A stretch of 64,000 bases of DNA from Ampullaceana balthica (lineage: Eukaryota > Mollusca > Gastropoda > Lymnaeidae), in contig CALYLW010000549.1 of the NCBI GenBank assembly GCA_944989445.1, positions 39,513 to 103,512 on the forward strand. The letters are read 5' to 3'. The notes beneath the pieces were generated by a model. It was not told the DNA's origin. It did no database searches and saw nothing but the letters and a program-made list of their open reading frames with translations. The position numbers and the translations under genes were made by a program. Below, piece by piece: positions 1 to 11,000 of this stretch (positions are counted from its first letter, which is position 1; every line of letters begins with the position of its first letter).

Positions 1-1369
1 TAGTGATTAAACTCATTGCTAACTTTTATTAGGTTTATGTTAACAAATAACATAATATGAGTCAGATATAACTATCAAGGCAGCAAAACACAGAAATGAA
101 AATAAAAATTTACCAAACTTTTATTGTTTTTCGGTCTTGGGTCATCAATGTAGATTCTATTAATGGAATTGACCAAGGTTGTTTAAGGCAGTAAGATCGC
201 CAGCTGAGATGATTGGTCCATTTGATGGCAGGTCAGTGAGCTGCTCCTGAAAGTAGTATGGCAAAGGGTTAACCCCGAGAGAAAATAAAGAAATCTGAAT
301 TTAATCATTGATCTAGGATTCAAACGTGAATAACTGTGCGGGTGGAAGAGAGATGTTTTTTAGTTAAAGACATTTGTTGTATCAGTAAATCTGATATGTA
401 GATGATGAAGAAGAATGAATAAAGAGAGGAGCACAATGAATTAAAAGACACTGTATAGATGTTCGTATAGGTTGTGAGATTATCTGGTGGGCAGGGCGCC
501 CCCTCCTTTTCCTCCGACTGCCCTTCCTACGCCACTTTTTTCGAGCGTGTTTGTTAATATTCTTGGAATATATCAATAAAAATATTGTTTTACTATGTTC
601 TTTTAAGTTCCTTTTTTAAAAATCTGTGTGGTGTTGCGTGGGTGGGGCTGCGGGGGCATTGCATTAACAGCTAAAATATTTGGGGGCAAAAACTGTGAGC
701 TGCAACGATCCTCTGCAGGATAGGACTGCTGTCTGTCCAAAGATAAAAGTCAGGGGTGATCCTGTTCATCTGACCCAAGGCACTTGCAATGCACGCTACG
801 CCTCTGATTGTTGCGATGACAGATTTCTGAGTAAATTAATATTTCGACATTAATCAATCTAAAAACATTTCTCGTGAAACTCTAACATATTTCTATCTTA
901 TTTACAAAATTAATTTACAATGATTAAATCCCATACATCTAAGTTTTCAAACAAAAATTTTCACCTCCATTAATAACAAAATTAATAATAAGTTTTAACT
1001 TTTTATATATATCGAAAAATCTACCGAAGTCGTAAAAGTTCTTATTAATTTATTCTGTTAATGGTGGTCATACAATTATGGGCTTCTATATTTAAAAAAA
1101 AATATTCTTTGAATCATTTGGGAAATCTGCGGTATTTCAATTAGTTATACACTGTTAAACGGTTCCACCAATGAGAGAATAAAGAATAAGTTTTCATTTT
1201 ATTAAAATATGAAATGATCCTTTTAACTGTTTTCGCTTCGTTTCTCAGAATAATATCAATTGGAACTCGAATGTTGAGGAATCTTTTCCCGTGCGGCCAG
1301 ATTACCTTAGCTGATTCAAAAGTTGTTAATTATTCTTTTATGGTTGATTGAAATTTCAAGCAGTTAAAG
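1..1369. other. AT-rich intergenic DNA, no gene seen
   Basis: The only open frames are short (up to 64 codons) and have no recognisable protein character. There are no paired terminal repeats. The first bases resemble the sequence at 52169 (TAG, then GATTAAACTCA), so the left edge may cut through a dispersed repeat. Confidence 0.5.
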
Positions 1370-1590
1370 CAGTGATGGCGAACCTATGGCACGCGTGCCA
1401 CAATCGGCACGCAGAGCCTCATAAGCCAGCACGCGACTAAAATATTACTTTCCTAATCAAACCAGTCCAGCCACACCCACATTTTCGGCTTTCTTGGGGG
1501 TAATTTGGGAGTGTTGGCACTTTGCTATATAAATATGTGTTTTTTGGATGAATTTCGGGCACGTGACCCCAAAAAGGTTCGCCATCATTG
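1370..1590. mobile_element. hAT-type MITE, 221 bp
   Basis: The left end CAGTGATGGCGAACCTATGG is matched in inverted form by the right end AGGTTCGCCATCATTG. The 8 bases on each side, AGTTAAAG (1362-1369) and ATTTAAAG (1591-1598), match at 7 of 8 positions, as expected for an aged hAT 8-bp target duplication. There is no transposase inside, so it is non-autonomous. Confidence 0.85.
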
Positions 1591-3589
1591 ATTTAAAGGG
1601 ACTTTTACTAATCTTGGCTACTTTTTATTTATTTTTTTATTATTTTTTGTTCAAAATTAAAACAGTTTAATATCGGAAATAAAACTCTATATTCGAGTTA
1701 TATCTATAAGAAGCTAGCGATATACTCGTATATTATATTATATTAGTCTATGTTTTATTATACTATATCATATTATATTATAGCAATATAAAGCGGAATA
1801 TTGTGATAACATAAAAATAAAGATCCATTGCAATTTTTAAATAAATATCATATTGAACAATATTTGACATCCCTATATTATAGGTGATGTATTAAGATCT
1901 CGCCACATGAAAAACATTGTTTCAAGAATAAAATAAAAATTTTATCATGCCAAAAGCTATTTTAAAACATAAATTATTAAATCCGTTTAAAATTCACCAG
2001 CACTTTCAATATAAATTTTGAAGTAATTATAAAAAACCTGGATACAGTTTAACTCTCAAGTATTTGGATCACACCCATTCCCAGTGACATTTCTTGATAC
2101 AGCTCTTTTTATGCTAACTGTCGATCAGAGATTTTAATGTCTCAGTTTGATTTTCTCAGAAAAGCACCAGGATATAGTCAGCATGTTATCAGCAGCTCCA
2201 AATAATTTACTTCCTCTTCAAGTGAAATCTGGGAATTAATTATGAAAAAATCTATAAAATGAGACCAGGCTTGGAAGTGAAACGGTTTCCAAAATGGTAT
2301 TTCTAAATTCTAAATTTTGACCGAGTGGCGACTACAACAGGACCCAAGCCCACTCTCAGGTTCCTAGAGAAAGTTGTCTAACAAACCACATCAAGTCAAA
2401 ACTGTTATAGTTTTCATTAGCTCTTACACACAGAACCCAGGCAATATTGTTACATATTTTGTTGCATCACACATACCCCCAGCAAACATTGTTGAAAGGT
2501 TTCATGGCATCGCCTAGACACATCTACAAACAAAGTTTCTTCACATTGAATATGAAGAAATCTATAATAACAGACTCCAAAAAAGGGAACGATTATAGGC
2601 CAACCATGTCCCAAACTAAGCAGCATTGCAATGAGTTTGAAAATGAGACGATTCTATATTAAAAGAAAAAGTCAAACCCAAAGACTAAAAGGAACAATAT
2701 ATGATTTACATTCAAATTTTGGTAGTGTTTCCGTAATTGATTTGTTTAGCTGATATAAATTGTTATTGAATTGGAAAAAGGTTTAATATATTTAATACTT
2801 TTTGTTTGTGATTAGTGAATGAGATTCATCTTATTGTTTGTTGCCTTTATACATTTGTATGAGCTTGTTCTGTTTGTCTGTTTGTTTATTGTTATATATT
2901 TTTTTCTTTTGTGGGGGTGGGGTCTTGCATCTCAATTTCGACACTTTTTCTGATGCTCACGTAAGCTAAATTGTGTGCACCTACGAAACCCGCTGACAAT
3001 ACCAGAAGGTCACCAGTCCCCCCCCACTAACCAAGAGAGTGACCAGCTACATGCACGTCAATCTGAGTTACTTCCAAAGTGATCATTCCTTACCCTTGAA
3101 TGACGTCTTACTTGCATCTGTTTGGGGCCCATTCCTGGTGTTTATTTGAGCTTAAACTTTGAACATTTACCGCCTCCCTAACTTACCCCACCCGACCCCC
3201 TCCTCCCCCCCCACCCACCAACCCCCACCCGAAAAAAAATTATTATATTTTTTTTAACAAAACTATTAAATAGTTCATGATCTTCAAGTGACGATAAAGG
3301 GATATTTATAAAGATAAAGCATATATATAATAAAATCATATTCCTGATAATTATCAATGATTGAAAAAAAAACATTTTACAGGTGGACAATCGTATTTTA
3401 GTCATATTCCAATGTTAAAACTTTAAACACTCAATTTTTATCAAATATTAACTTTTTTTAATGTTCTCAGAAAACTGCTTCAGACATAATATGTAAAATG
3501 TTAATAATTGTTTCATTCGAATGACCATATTTTTTTTTAAATGCTCCGTTTCTTTTCTCCTTGTGATACTTGTCAAATTATTTTTTTCT
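1591..3589. other. AT-rich non-coding DNA upstream of the TNF-ligand gene
   Basis: I find no exon-like frame. Simple features are TATTATAT runs near 1720-1790, and poly-C and poly-T tracts near 3018 and 3190-3250. The 71-codon frame at 2447-2662 has no domain character. Confidence 0.45.
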
Positions 3590-3840
3590 CTAGCTGCTAG
3601 AGCTAAATAAAACAGACACAGCAATCCAGTCTTCGAATTGACCTTCATCGAAATATCCATTAAATTTATTGAACACATCAATTCCTTGATGTCGCAATTC
3701 GAGTGGAGCACAAAACATTTCCTCTTCAATTGTTTGACAAAAAAATTGTAACGAACATATATACCATATGCTGCGCATTATTGACATCAGTGATCTCATC
3801 AAGCTGAATAGCAGAGAATTTAATCGCATTTATAGAGTGC
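3590..3840 (-). pseudogene. Degraded hAT (ZBED5-like) transposase fragment
   Basis: Translated on the minus strand in two frames, this stretch keeps the order of motifs typical of ZBED5/GTF2IRD2-type hAT transposases. One frame reads FSAIQLDEITDVNNAQHMVY, as in the family's 'F..QLDESTD' block. After a frameshift the next reads EEEMFCAPLELRHQGIDVFN, as in the 'EE.LFC.PL....G.D.FN' block. The expected TDGAP block is not found downstream, so only an internal piece remains. It is frameshifted and cannot encode an active enzyme. The assignment rests on reading the motifs by eye. Confidence 0.65.
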
Positions 3841-5267
3841 ATTTTCTGGAAGGAACCGGTTCTTTAGTGTACACGTACTTGACGAGCGTTAAATATATCT
3901 AGAGTATTTTATGTTCTCCAATGAGTCTGCATTACCCCCAAGAATTATCTTATTACCCCAAAATGGACCAATGAACCCCTGTTCGCCGAATCCCTGTTCT
4001 AGCAGAAAAATTCATTTCTTTTTTCACTTTTCCCCAGTGATTATCTTTTTCCTGATGAATTATATCGAGCTTTTGAGGGTTAATGTATAAACTAATTAAT
4101 TTTAAAAATCAGCGCCAGAAGATATTTTACTTTTAGCTCTGAACTAGGAAATTTTATATAAATATTTGGTAATTAACTGGAGAGAGTTATATTGAGGGGA
4201 AAAAAACAAGTATTGTGTTCAGCCTACATTGTAATTAACAGTATATATCTTTTCGTTCGTTTTGAAATCAATTAACCGTTTCTACTCGAATTTTATCCAA
4301 TACAAAATGTGTATTATTTCCATTAAGAATTGTACGTTTTATAGAATGTAGCCTATTGTAACAGCCCTGTAAAAACAACGAAAATGGTCGAAACAGTATC
4401 AATTTTTACATTAGGCCAACTTAAGAGATATGTTTAATTCTCTCCCTCAACTATATCGTTGGAATTGTATCTTGTCTTCCTTTTTTTCCAATTAAATGTA
4501 CAGGCCCTCTTCCTTGTTATTTAAAATTACTGATATGAGATCCCAGGAACTCGTAATTGGGCGCGAAATTCGTGTCGTTTTTTATTTCCAGGAAATTACA
4601 TTCCACCTTTACCTTGGTTCTGTGACGCAGATTTGCCAGCATCCTGGATAAGACCTTAATGCATTGGACATCACAATAAGGTATTTTTTATCAGTTGCTA
4701 ATAGATTTGATAAACTCAACAATAATTTATTTATTTTTAAAATTACCTTCACTAATCATCATATTTCTTTCCCCTCGGGTTTTTTCCCCTCAGTGCGCTA
4801 CACGCTAGTGTTATTTCCATCCCAAAGATCTAACAGTCAATACACCAATTGTGCAGTGCTTAGATGTGTCACGCCGATAACACAGAATAGCTGAAGTGGC
4901 CTAACAGTGCAATAACATAACATGCAGTTAGCGCAGATTCGTCATCCCCAGTGACTGTGTTTACAACCAGCAAGATTCTATAAAACGTGTAACCTTTTTT
5001 CCTTGAACTCCCTCGTATACAAGTTCAAAGTATGTCACCGTAAGCTATTTTTAACCCCACTATATTTAAACGAGTCTTTTTTTTTCCTTCTCCCAAGCAA
5101 TTAGCTTCATGAAACTAATAGAAAAATACCCACTCCACAAATGCCCACGGTCTGAAATTTTGGTTAATAGCAAGAAAGACATGACGGGAAATTCTAAAGC
5201 CTTTTTTCCCCAAAAAAACAAAACAAATTTATGAATTACCGGCACCAAAGTGTTTGAAAATTAAGCC
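3841..5267. other. Non-coding DNA upstream of the candidate TNF-ligand promoter
   Basis: AT-rich, with no frame that looks like protein and no recognisable repeat ends. It may hold upstream regulatory sequence for the gene starting near 5.3 kb, but I can point to no specific site. Confidence 0.35.
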
Positions 5268-5415
5268 TATAAAATAAGAAGCAGCAGTGACTGTAAATAG
5301 TATGCCCAGCCGTCTCAGTCTTGTCATTTGGTTTCAGTTTCGATAGTGGGCTAGCTAGACAGCAGATACATCCAAGTGTACGACATCGAGCGAAAAGTCT
5401 TCCTCAAATCTTATG
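5268..5415 (+). promoter_or_regulatory. Candidate TATA box and non-coding first exon of the TNF-ligand gene
   Basis: TATAAAA occurs at 5268-5274. A moderately GC-richer stretch follows and ends at 5415 in a strong splice donor (TTATG|GTAAGT). A matching acceptor lies at 7901-7903 (TTTCATTTCACAG), which would start the second exon at 7904, 107 bases before the start codon at 8011. Possible initiators with a TCAGT core lie at about 5315 and 5334, slightly far from the TATA box. In the spliced leader the junction makes a two-codon ATG-ATA-stop, and another short upstream frame (ATG CTG AAC TGA, 7972-7983) precedes the main start. This exon is an inference from splice signals only. Confidence 0.4.
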
Positions 5416-6220
5416 GTAAGTCTCAAAGGTTGATTCCTATAAAGTTTATAGGTTGTTTTTATCTTATGCTTGCTTTAATCGGATTGCGTCACTGCAAGCC
5501 ACTTTGTGTGTTTGTTTTGTTTGTGCGTTTTTATTGTTTGCATCGTTTTTTTCAAACTGTTCCAAACCATGGTATATGTTTTTTTAATGCTAATAACCGT
5601 AACTCATTTGAAAATCTAGGCCAGCAAATGACGTCCCTTTTGATTGATTTATTTTTTGTAGATTTTGTTTTAATGTTTTATTTTTTATTGCGGTCAAAAT
5701 GAAATTTATGAAAATTTAAATTGACAGCAACAAGCAGGGTTTTTTTAAATACGAATTATAATTTACTGGTTTTTAATAAAAATGTATTCAGATTTAAAAT
5801 TTAAGGATTTTTTCCCCATAAAATATATGATATTTATATGGTTATATTATCTAAATTTATATATCATACACCCTCGTTTAACGTAGAATTTATGACTTTT
5901 CAGTGCTTAAAATTATCTAAGATGTTTGTATAGCTTTGCATTTTATTTTAGAGTTTTGAATGTTGAAAGTGTGTTGGTTTTCCTGGTTTGTTCAGGCAAC
6001 TCATTTAACGTCCAGATTCCAAAATATATAAGATGTGCATGGGTTTGTTCTTGTACAGTCACCGTGCATAGGGAATGAGAAAAATGGTTTTTATCTGTAT
6101 GCCTATCTGAGACGTTAAGACAATTGTTTTTATACCTATCTCTGAGTGCTGTTTTGGATAATAGTTGTGTTGTATTTTCTAGTTTGAATATAATGCCAAT
6201 AATACAACTTTGCTCTTTTT

Positions 6221-6492
6221 ATTGTTCTATCCTTTGTTTTTTTTTCTATCCTTTGTTTTTTTGTTCTATCCTTTGTTTTTTTTGTTCTATCCTTTGTTTT
6301 TTTTTGTTCTATCCTTTGTTTTTTTGTTCTATCCTTTGTTTTTTTGTTCTATCCTTTGTTTTTTGTTCTATCCTTTGTTTTTTTGTTCTATCCTTTGTTT
6401 TTTTTTGGTTCTATCCTTTGTTTTTTTGTTCTATCCTTTGTTTTTTTTGTTCTATCCTTTGTTTTTTTTGTTCTATCCTTTGTTTTTTTTTC
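6221..6492. repeat. T-rich ~20-bp minisatellite (TTCTATCCTTTGTTTTTT)
   Basis: About 13 copies of a unit with core TTCTATCCTTTG followed by a T run of variable length. It is open in several frames only because the unit is pyrimidine-rich, so those frames are not genes. It lies in the proposed first intron of the TNF-ligand gene. Confidence 0.9.
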
Positions 6493-6616
6493 CAGGTTTT
6501 TTAATGGATTTACACTCATCAATTTTCAATATTCTTCAGTAATGAATCTTGTCATTCTTTACTAATTTTGTTCTAGTTTTTTATTTCCTTCAGAAGGATC
6601 CCATAATTATGATGTA

Positions 6617-7608
6617 CTAGACGCCCCGCGGCGTAGCACGCGCCGCAGACTTGCTCATGGAGAGTGCAAAGAAAGTTGAGAAATAACGGACACAAACCAC
6701 AGCACGAAGAAATCAAAACAACGCGAGTGAACGTCGGTTTGGGTGGGGGGGGGGCTGCCAACTCATTGTTAGCTTCTACTTCTAGACGTTTGCAGGCGAA
6801 ATTCGGTACACCCCTAACTTCTATGAAGTCAGCTATAAAACGATATTCGGTTTAAAATCAGAGTTACATAATCGGTTTAAAAAACAACAAAAAACAACAA
6901 CAAGCAATTAACAACCCTAAACATGACTAACCCTCGCTAGGGTCGGCCAATCACAGTTTATGTTTAAGGGATGGTAGTATAAAATGGGAGGCGGGTATCA
7001 ACAACCTCAGTGTGTTTGTCTCCATGTTTACTCGCTATTTTTTACTTACTTAATGTGTGCTGCTTTTTGTGTCTGTACTCCCCCCCCCCAAATCCGTTCT
7101 TTGCACTGTCTATTATGAGCAAGTCTGCGGCGTATGCTACGCCGCGGGTCTCTCCAGAGTTCCTTCTTTTCATTCAATCACAGTCGTTTGCCCAAACCCA
7201 TCCCATTTTGAGAATTGTGTCTTTCAGGAAGTCTTCACCCGTAACTAAATCAGCTAGTGTTGGCAATAAAGGGGTAAAAGAACGGGCACAAACAGACATT
7301 TTTAAAATTTAAAAAACAACAATGTTTTCGCTGGGGCATGAACCCAGGACCATCGACTTATGAGGCGGACGTGATAACCAGTACACTACGAATTTCACAT
7401 TTACTGTGAAGGAACAATGCAAGTTAACACAAGTGCATTGTTGCCACCCACTCCCATCCCCCCCCCTTTTTTTCCATTTCATCCCACCACGCTTGCCAAC
7501 AGTGTTTAGTTGACCCGAGCGAGGGTCATTCGTCACGCTCTGTTGCACATGCAGCTTCTTGTTGCCTCGCAGGGTCCGACCACGAAGAGAATTATATATA
7601 TATATAGA
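6617..7608 (-). mobile_element. Non-autonomous Helitron, 992 bp
   Basis: Read on the minus strand, the element starts with TCTATATATATATATAATTC just after an A (complement of 7609). It ends with a GC hairpin (GCGGCG-TGC-TACGCCGC type), a short spacer and CTAG (6620-6617) directly before a T. That is the Helitron pattern: 5' TC, 3' hairpin plus CTRR, insertion between A and T. A second copy of the terminal hairpin, in the opposite orientation, lies inside at about 7113-7150, which suggests nesting or an internal rearrangement. No Rep/helicase frame is present. The same ends occur in the Helitron at 38672-39105. It sits in the proposed intron 1 of the TNF-ligand gene. Confidence 0.75.
7324..7396 (-). 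tRNA. tRNA-like relic (tRNA-Val-like body with a CAT loop), probably not functional
   Basis: On the minus strand there is a T arm with a perfect 5-bp stem (CTGGG/CCCAG) around loop TTCATGC. It also has an anticodon arm with loop CTCATAA (4 of 5 stem positions can pair) and a D-arm-like GTACTGGTTATCAC. The order and sequence resemble tRNA-Val, but the central triplet is CAT rather than a valine anticodon. The acceptor stem pairs at only about 4 of 7 positions, so I read it as a tRNA-derived relic. It lies inside the Helitron at 6617-7608, in the same orientation. Confidence 0.5.
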
Positions 7609-8010
7609 TATTAGTAAATCTTTTGCTAGTAATTATGTTTAGTTTAGGTAACTCTTTTCGTTATGATATTCTCTTACAGAGAAAACGAGAAATTGAGCAA
7701 ACGCTCGTGAGAAATGGGTCTATATTCTTTTCGGCCAGTGTAAGAATACATTAAAATTTATTTTAATACATAGACCGACCTCGAGAGACGAAAATATATC
7801 TATAATTTTGTAATGATTAATAAAAAAAATAATATTATAATTATTTAAGGCTTAAATAAACTCCCCTACTTTAATTTTTAAAAATGCTAATTTCATTTCA
7901 CAGATATAAAATAAAACGTTTGGTCGAACTCACATTCAGCATTCATCGGCGCAGCTCTCAACTCCACGTAAATGCTGAACTGATTCCCGAATATTTGTCA
8001 ACCGGAAGTC

Positions 8011-11000
8011 ATGTCGTCCTCCTCAGAAAGTGAATCAGCTGATACCCAATCACAGGGCGTACCGCGCTTTGATGTTCCTCGCCAACTACCTTGCCAACAT
8101 CAGGTTAAAGATGCAGTTGGCTTGGAGAATGTAACGCCACAGTGTAACAGCATTAACCCCCATTCCCTGCCTGGACGTCTTCATACGTGTACTGCGAATG
8201 GCATCTCGGAGGTACACGAAGTCAACATAACTGGAGAACCGCGACCTTTCACCCCGGGCCACTATCATAAACGGCAGAAGGCTTCAGATTCGGGCTACTG
8301 TCGCGAGAAACCAGATTCGAAATCTTTAGTTTCCCTGCCATGTAACGGCTTAACCCCAGACAAAGCTGTCGACAGCGACCCTGCATCATCGATCAGTCAG
8401 GCTGAGTCACCAGCGGTTCATCGCAAAGCATCTCATGTTTTAACTTCCCAGACTGTTAACGTTCACAAAAAGGTGATTCGGTCCACAGTGGAAGAAACGC
8501 GAGATGGGATTACGGGCGCTGGAACGAAAAAACCTGGTTCGCAACTTTCATTGAACGAGAATATCGTATCAGGAGATTCATCTTTTAGGTCGGAAGAAAA
8601 AACTTCACTTCGTTTGCTAGATGAGAAAGAGGATGATGTAGAAAATTTACATGACGTTTACATTGACTTAAATAGTTGTTGCAAGGGGAAAGGCATTACG
8701 GGTTCAATGGACGATGATCTAAGGTGTGCAGCCTGCAGAATATCGAGGATTGCTGCAGACGGGACTGAAGAAAACGGTTACAGAAATAGCAGACGATGTG
8801 GCAAGACGGAGGCGTTCATCGGTGTTCTGTTGACGGTGCTGGTGGCGTTGCTGTTCCTTACCGGGACGGTGGTCCAGCTGCAGATGAGGGTCGGCACCAT
8901 GGAGAAAGTGATCGCAAAACTGATGGCAAATATTGACCGTCACAATGTAAGTGGTGTGAAGTAGATTAATAAAGATCTTCTTTAAAAAGAAAGTGGGTAG
9001 TTAAGAGATGATAAGAGAAAGCTGTCTAAAAAAATTTAATAATTGCATGCTGAGTTTTTTTAAAACTAAATTAGTTTCTAGAATTTTAAGAAAAATATGT
9101 TATTTATTCAGCCTTTTCAAATTTTGTAAAACTATGCTTCGTAATTCTTTCTTAACCGCCATTTTTAAAAAAAAATACATTTAACCCCCCCCCCTCCCCA
9201 AAAAATAAATTAAAAATTATTCAAGCTAAAAAAATTATAGATTCGATATTATTTGAATTCTTTTTTTTCCTTCTAAATTCCTTATACATACATCACCATT
9301 ACCTCCATTAAATTGTTCCATGTTCCCCTGAATAAAGTTTAATTTAATTCTTACCCACCATAGTGTTTGTATTTACGGCCGTCTGTTATTGCAGCGGCCC
9401 CTATTGACGACACAGGTTAGGGGCCGTCCATAAACGAAGTCAGGCAATTTAGGCAGATTTTTCACCCCCTACCCCCTTCCCCTCTCGTCACACGTCGTCA
9501 CTAAAACTTAAACTTTTTTTCCCTCCAATATGACGCCACAAAGCTTCCCCACCCCCCTCCCCCACATATTTTATATTTGAAAATGAGCATATTTCAAATC
9601 ACTTTTTTTTGTCATTTAAGTATTCATTTAGTGTGAGGCTGCACTCTAATATCGTATCACGCGTTAATCCATGTGAAACGTCATTTTAAAAAAATTGTAA
9701 GAAATCAAATATTTAAGTGGAAACTTTTATTTAAAGTTAAACGTTTTGATGTGACGTCACATTTCTTAAACACCGTCCCTCCTCACCATCGTCACAAAAA
9801 TGTGACCCCCTCACTCCCCTAGATGCGTGACGTCATTTATGGACAGCCCCCAATTGTCTTACATCATTTCACGATTTTTACCAATATGACCGATGAAGCG
9901 CTAACATTTAAATCAAGACGTAGTTTATTTTTAACAGGCGAGATATTTTTCCAGCTAGTTTCACAGTTAATTACATAATATTCTCATGGCTTAAGGGCAT
10001 GAACCCGCGATTTTTAAAGCCCCGATTAATACGTTAGCCACCTGCACTGTCTGTTGGCTAATGTCCAAGATAGTACATTGACCACTTGCGCCATCTGTCG
10101 GGGAGTGTCATTCAAACATTCAATGAGTATAGAACTGTCCTGCGCCCTATTATCCCCGGCTACGCCGCACGTTTGGCACGAAATCAACTGGTGCATGCGC
10201 CAGTTTCAGGGGCCAGGCTGCCAATGTAGTAAAGAGTCTCTGGTCCGCGTTCTGGTCTACCTAGTTGATTCGGTCCAGTCTTAATCATTTTGATAGTTTA
10301 AGTATTGGTTTTATCCAAAACGATATTAGAAATGAGGTAAAGCTAACATAACTACGAAATGTAGTCATCAAAGAATAAAAACTGTATCTTTCAACAAATC
10401 ATAATTATTATGAGAGATTATTTTAAATAACATTTCAGTGGTAGCTTCTTGAATTCATTGTTACAATACTTTTAACGTTCCTTCCGATATTCAGCTTGTA
10501 GAAATCGCTGGACATCGAAACTTTCTCAGTGACAAAGAGGACCTGCTTTCAAAGGCTTTACTGTACCTCAGTATCAATGATGGTTGGGAAGTCGATCAGA
10601 TGACAGACACTGAAAAGAAAGGTCGCCTTCTGTCTCGCCATACCAGAGACGTGGCCCTCCCTAAAGACAAGATGAAACCGGAAACTACGACACAGCAGAC
10701 TTCAATAAATAGAAAGGCAGATCCTAAAAATAAAGGAAAAAACAAAGGTAGAAATGTACTGCTATACTAATGTAATAATTTAACAACTAAGAAGTTTTCA
10801 TATACATGTACATGTATAATAATTTTTTATCATATTTTTTTTTGGACTCAATCTGTATTTCATTTTCAACTCTGAAATAAGAAGTTGATTGACTAAATTC
10901 AAAGCTATATCATTTAGGTATCTTGACTTGCTTGGAGTTACATGGACTCATAATTTGTTGAGATAAGTTTAAAATAGGTGGATAATATTACAGGAAAATT

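Noticed and set aside
6124..6565. Phe/Leu/Cys-rich frames of up to 126 codons
   Set aside because: They are produced by the T-rich 20-bp minisatellite in three frames at once.
9985..10060. Possible tRNA gene on the minus strand
   Set aside because: There is a T-loop-like GGGTTCATGCCC and a D-arm-like segment, but the anticodon stem and acceptor stem do not pair; at best an eroded tRNA-derived repeat.
10054..10284. 76-codon frame with several Cys
   Set aside because: It lies in the TNF-ligand intron, has no splice support and no zinc-finger spacing that I recognise.
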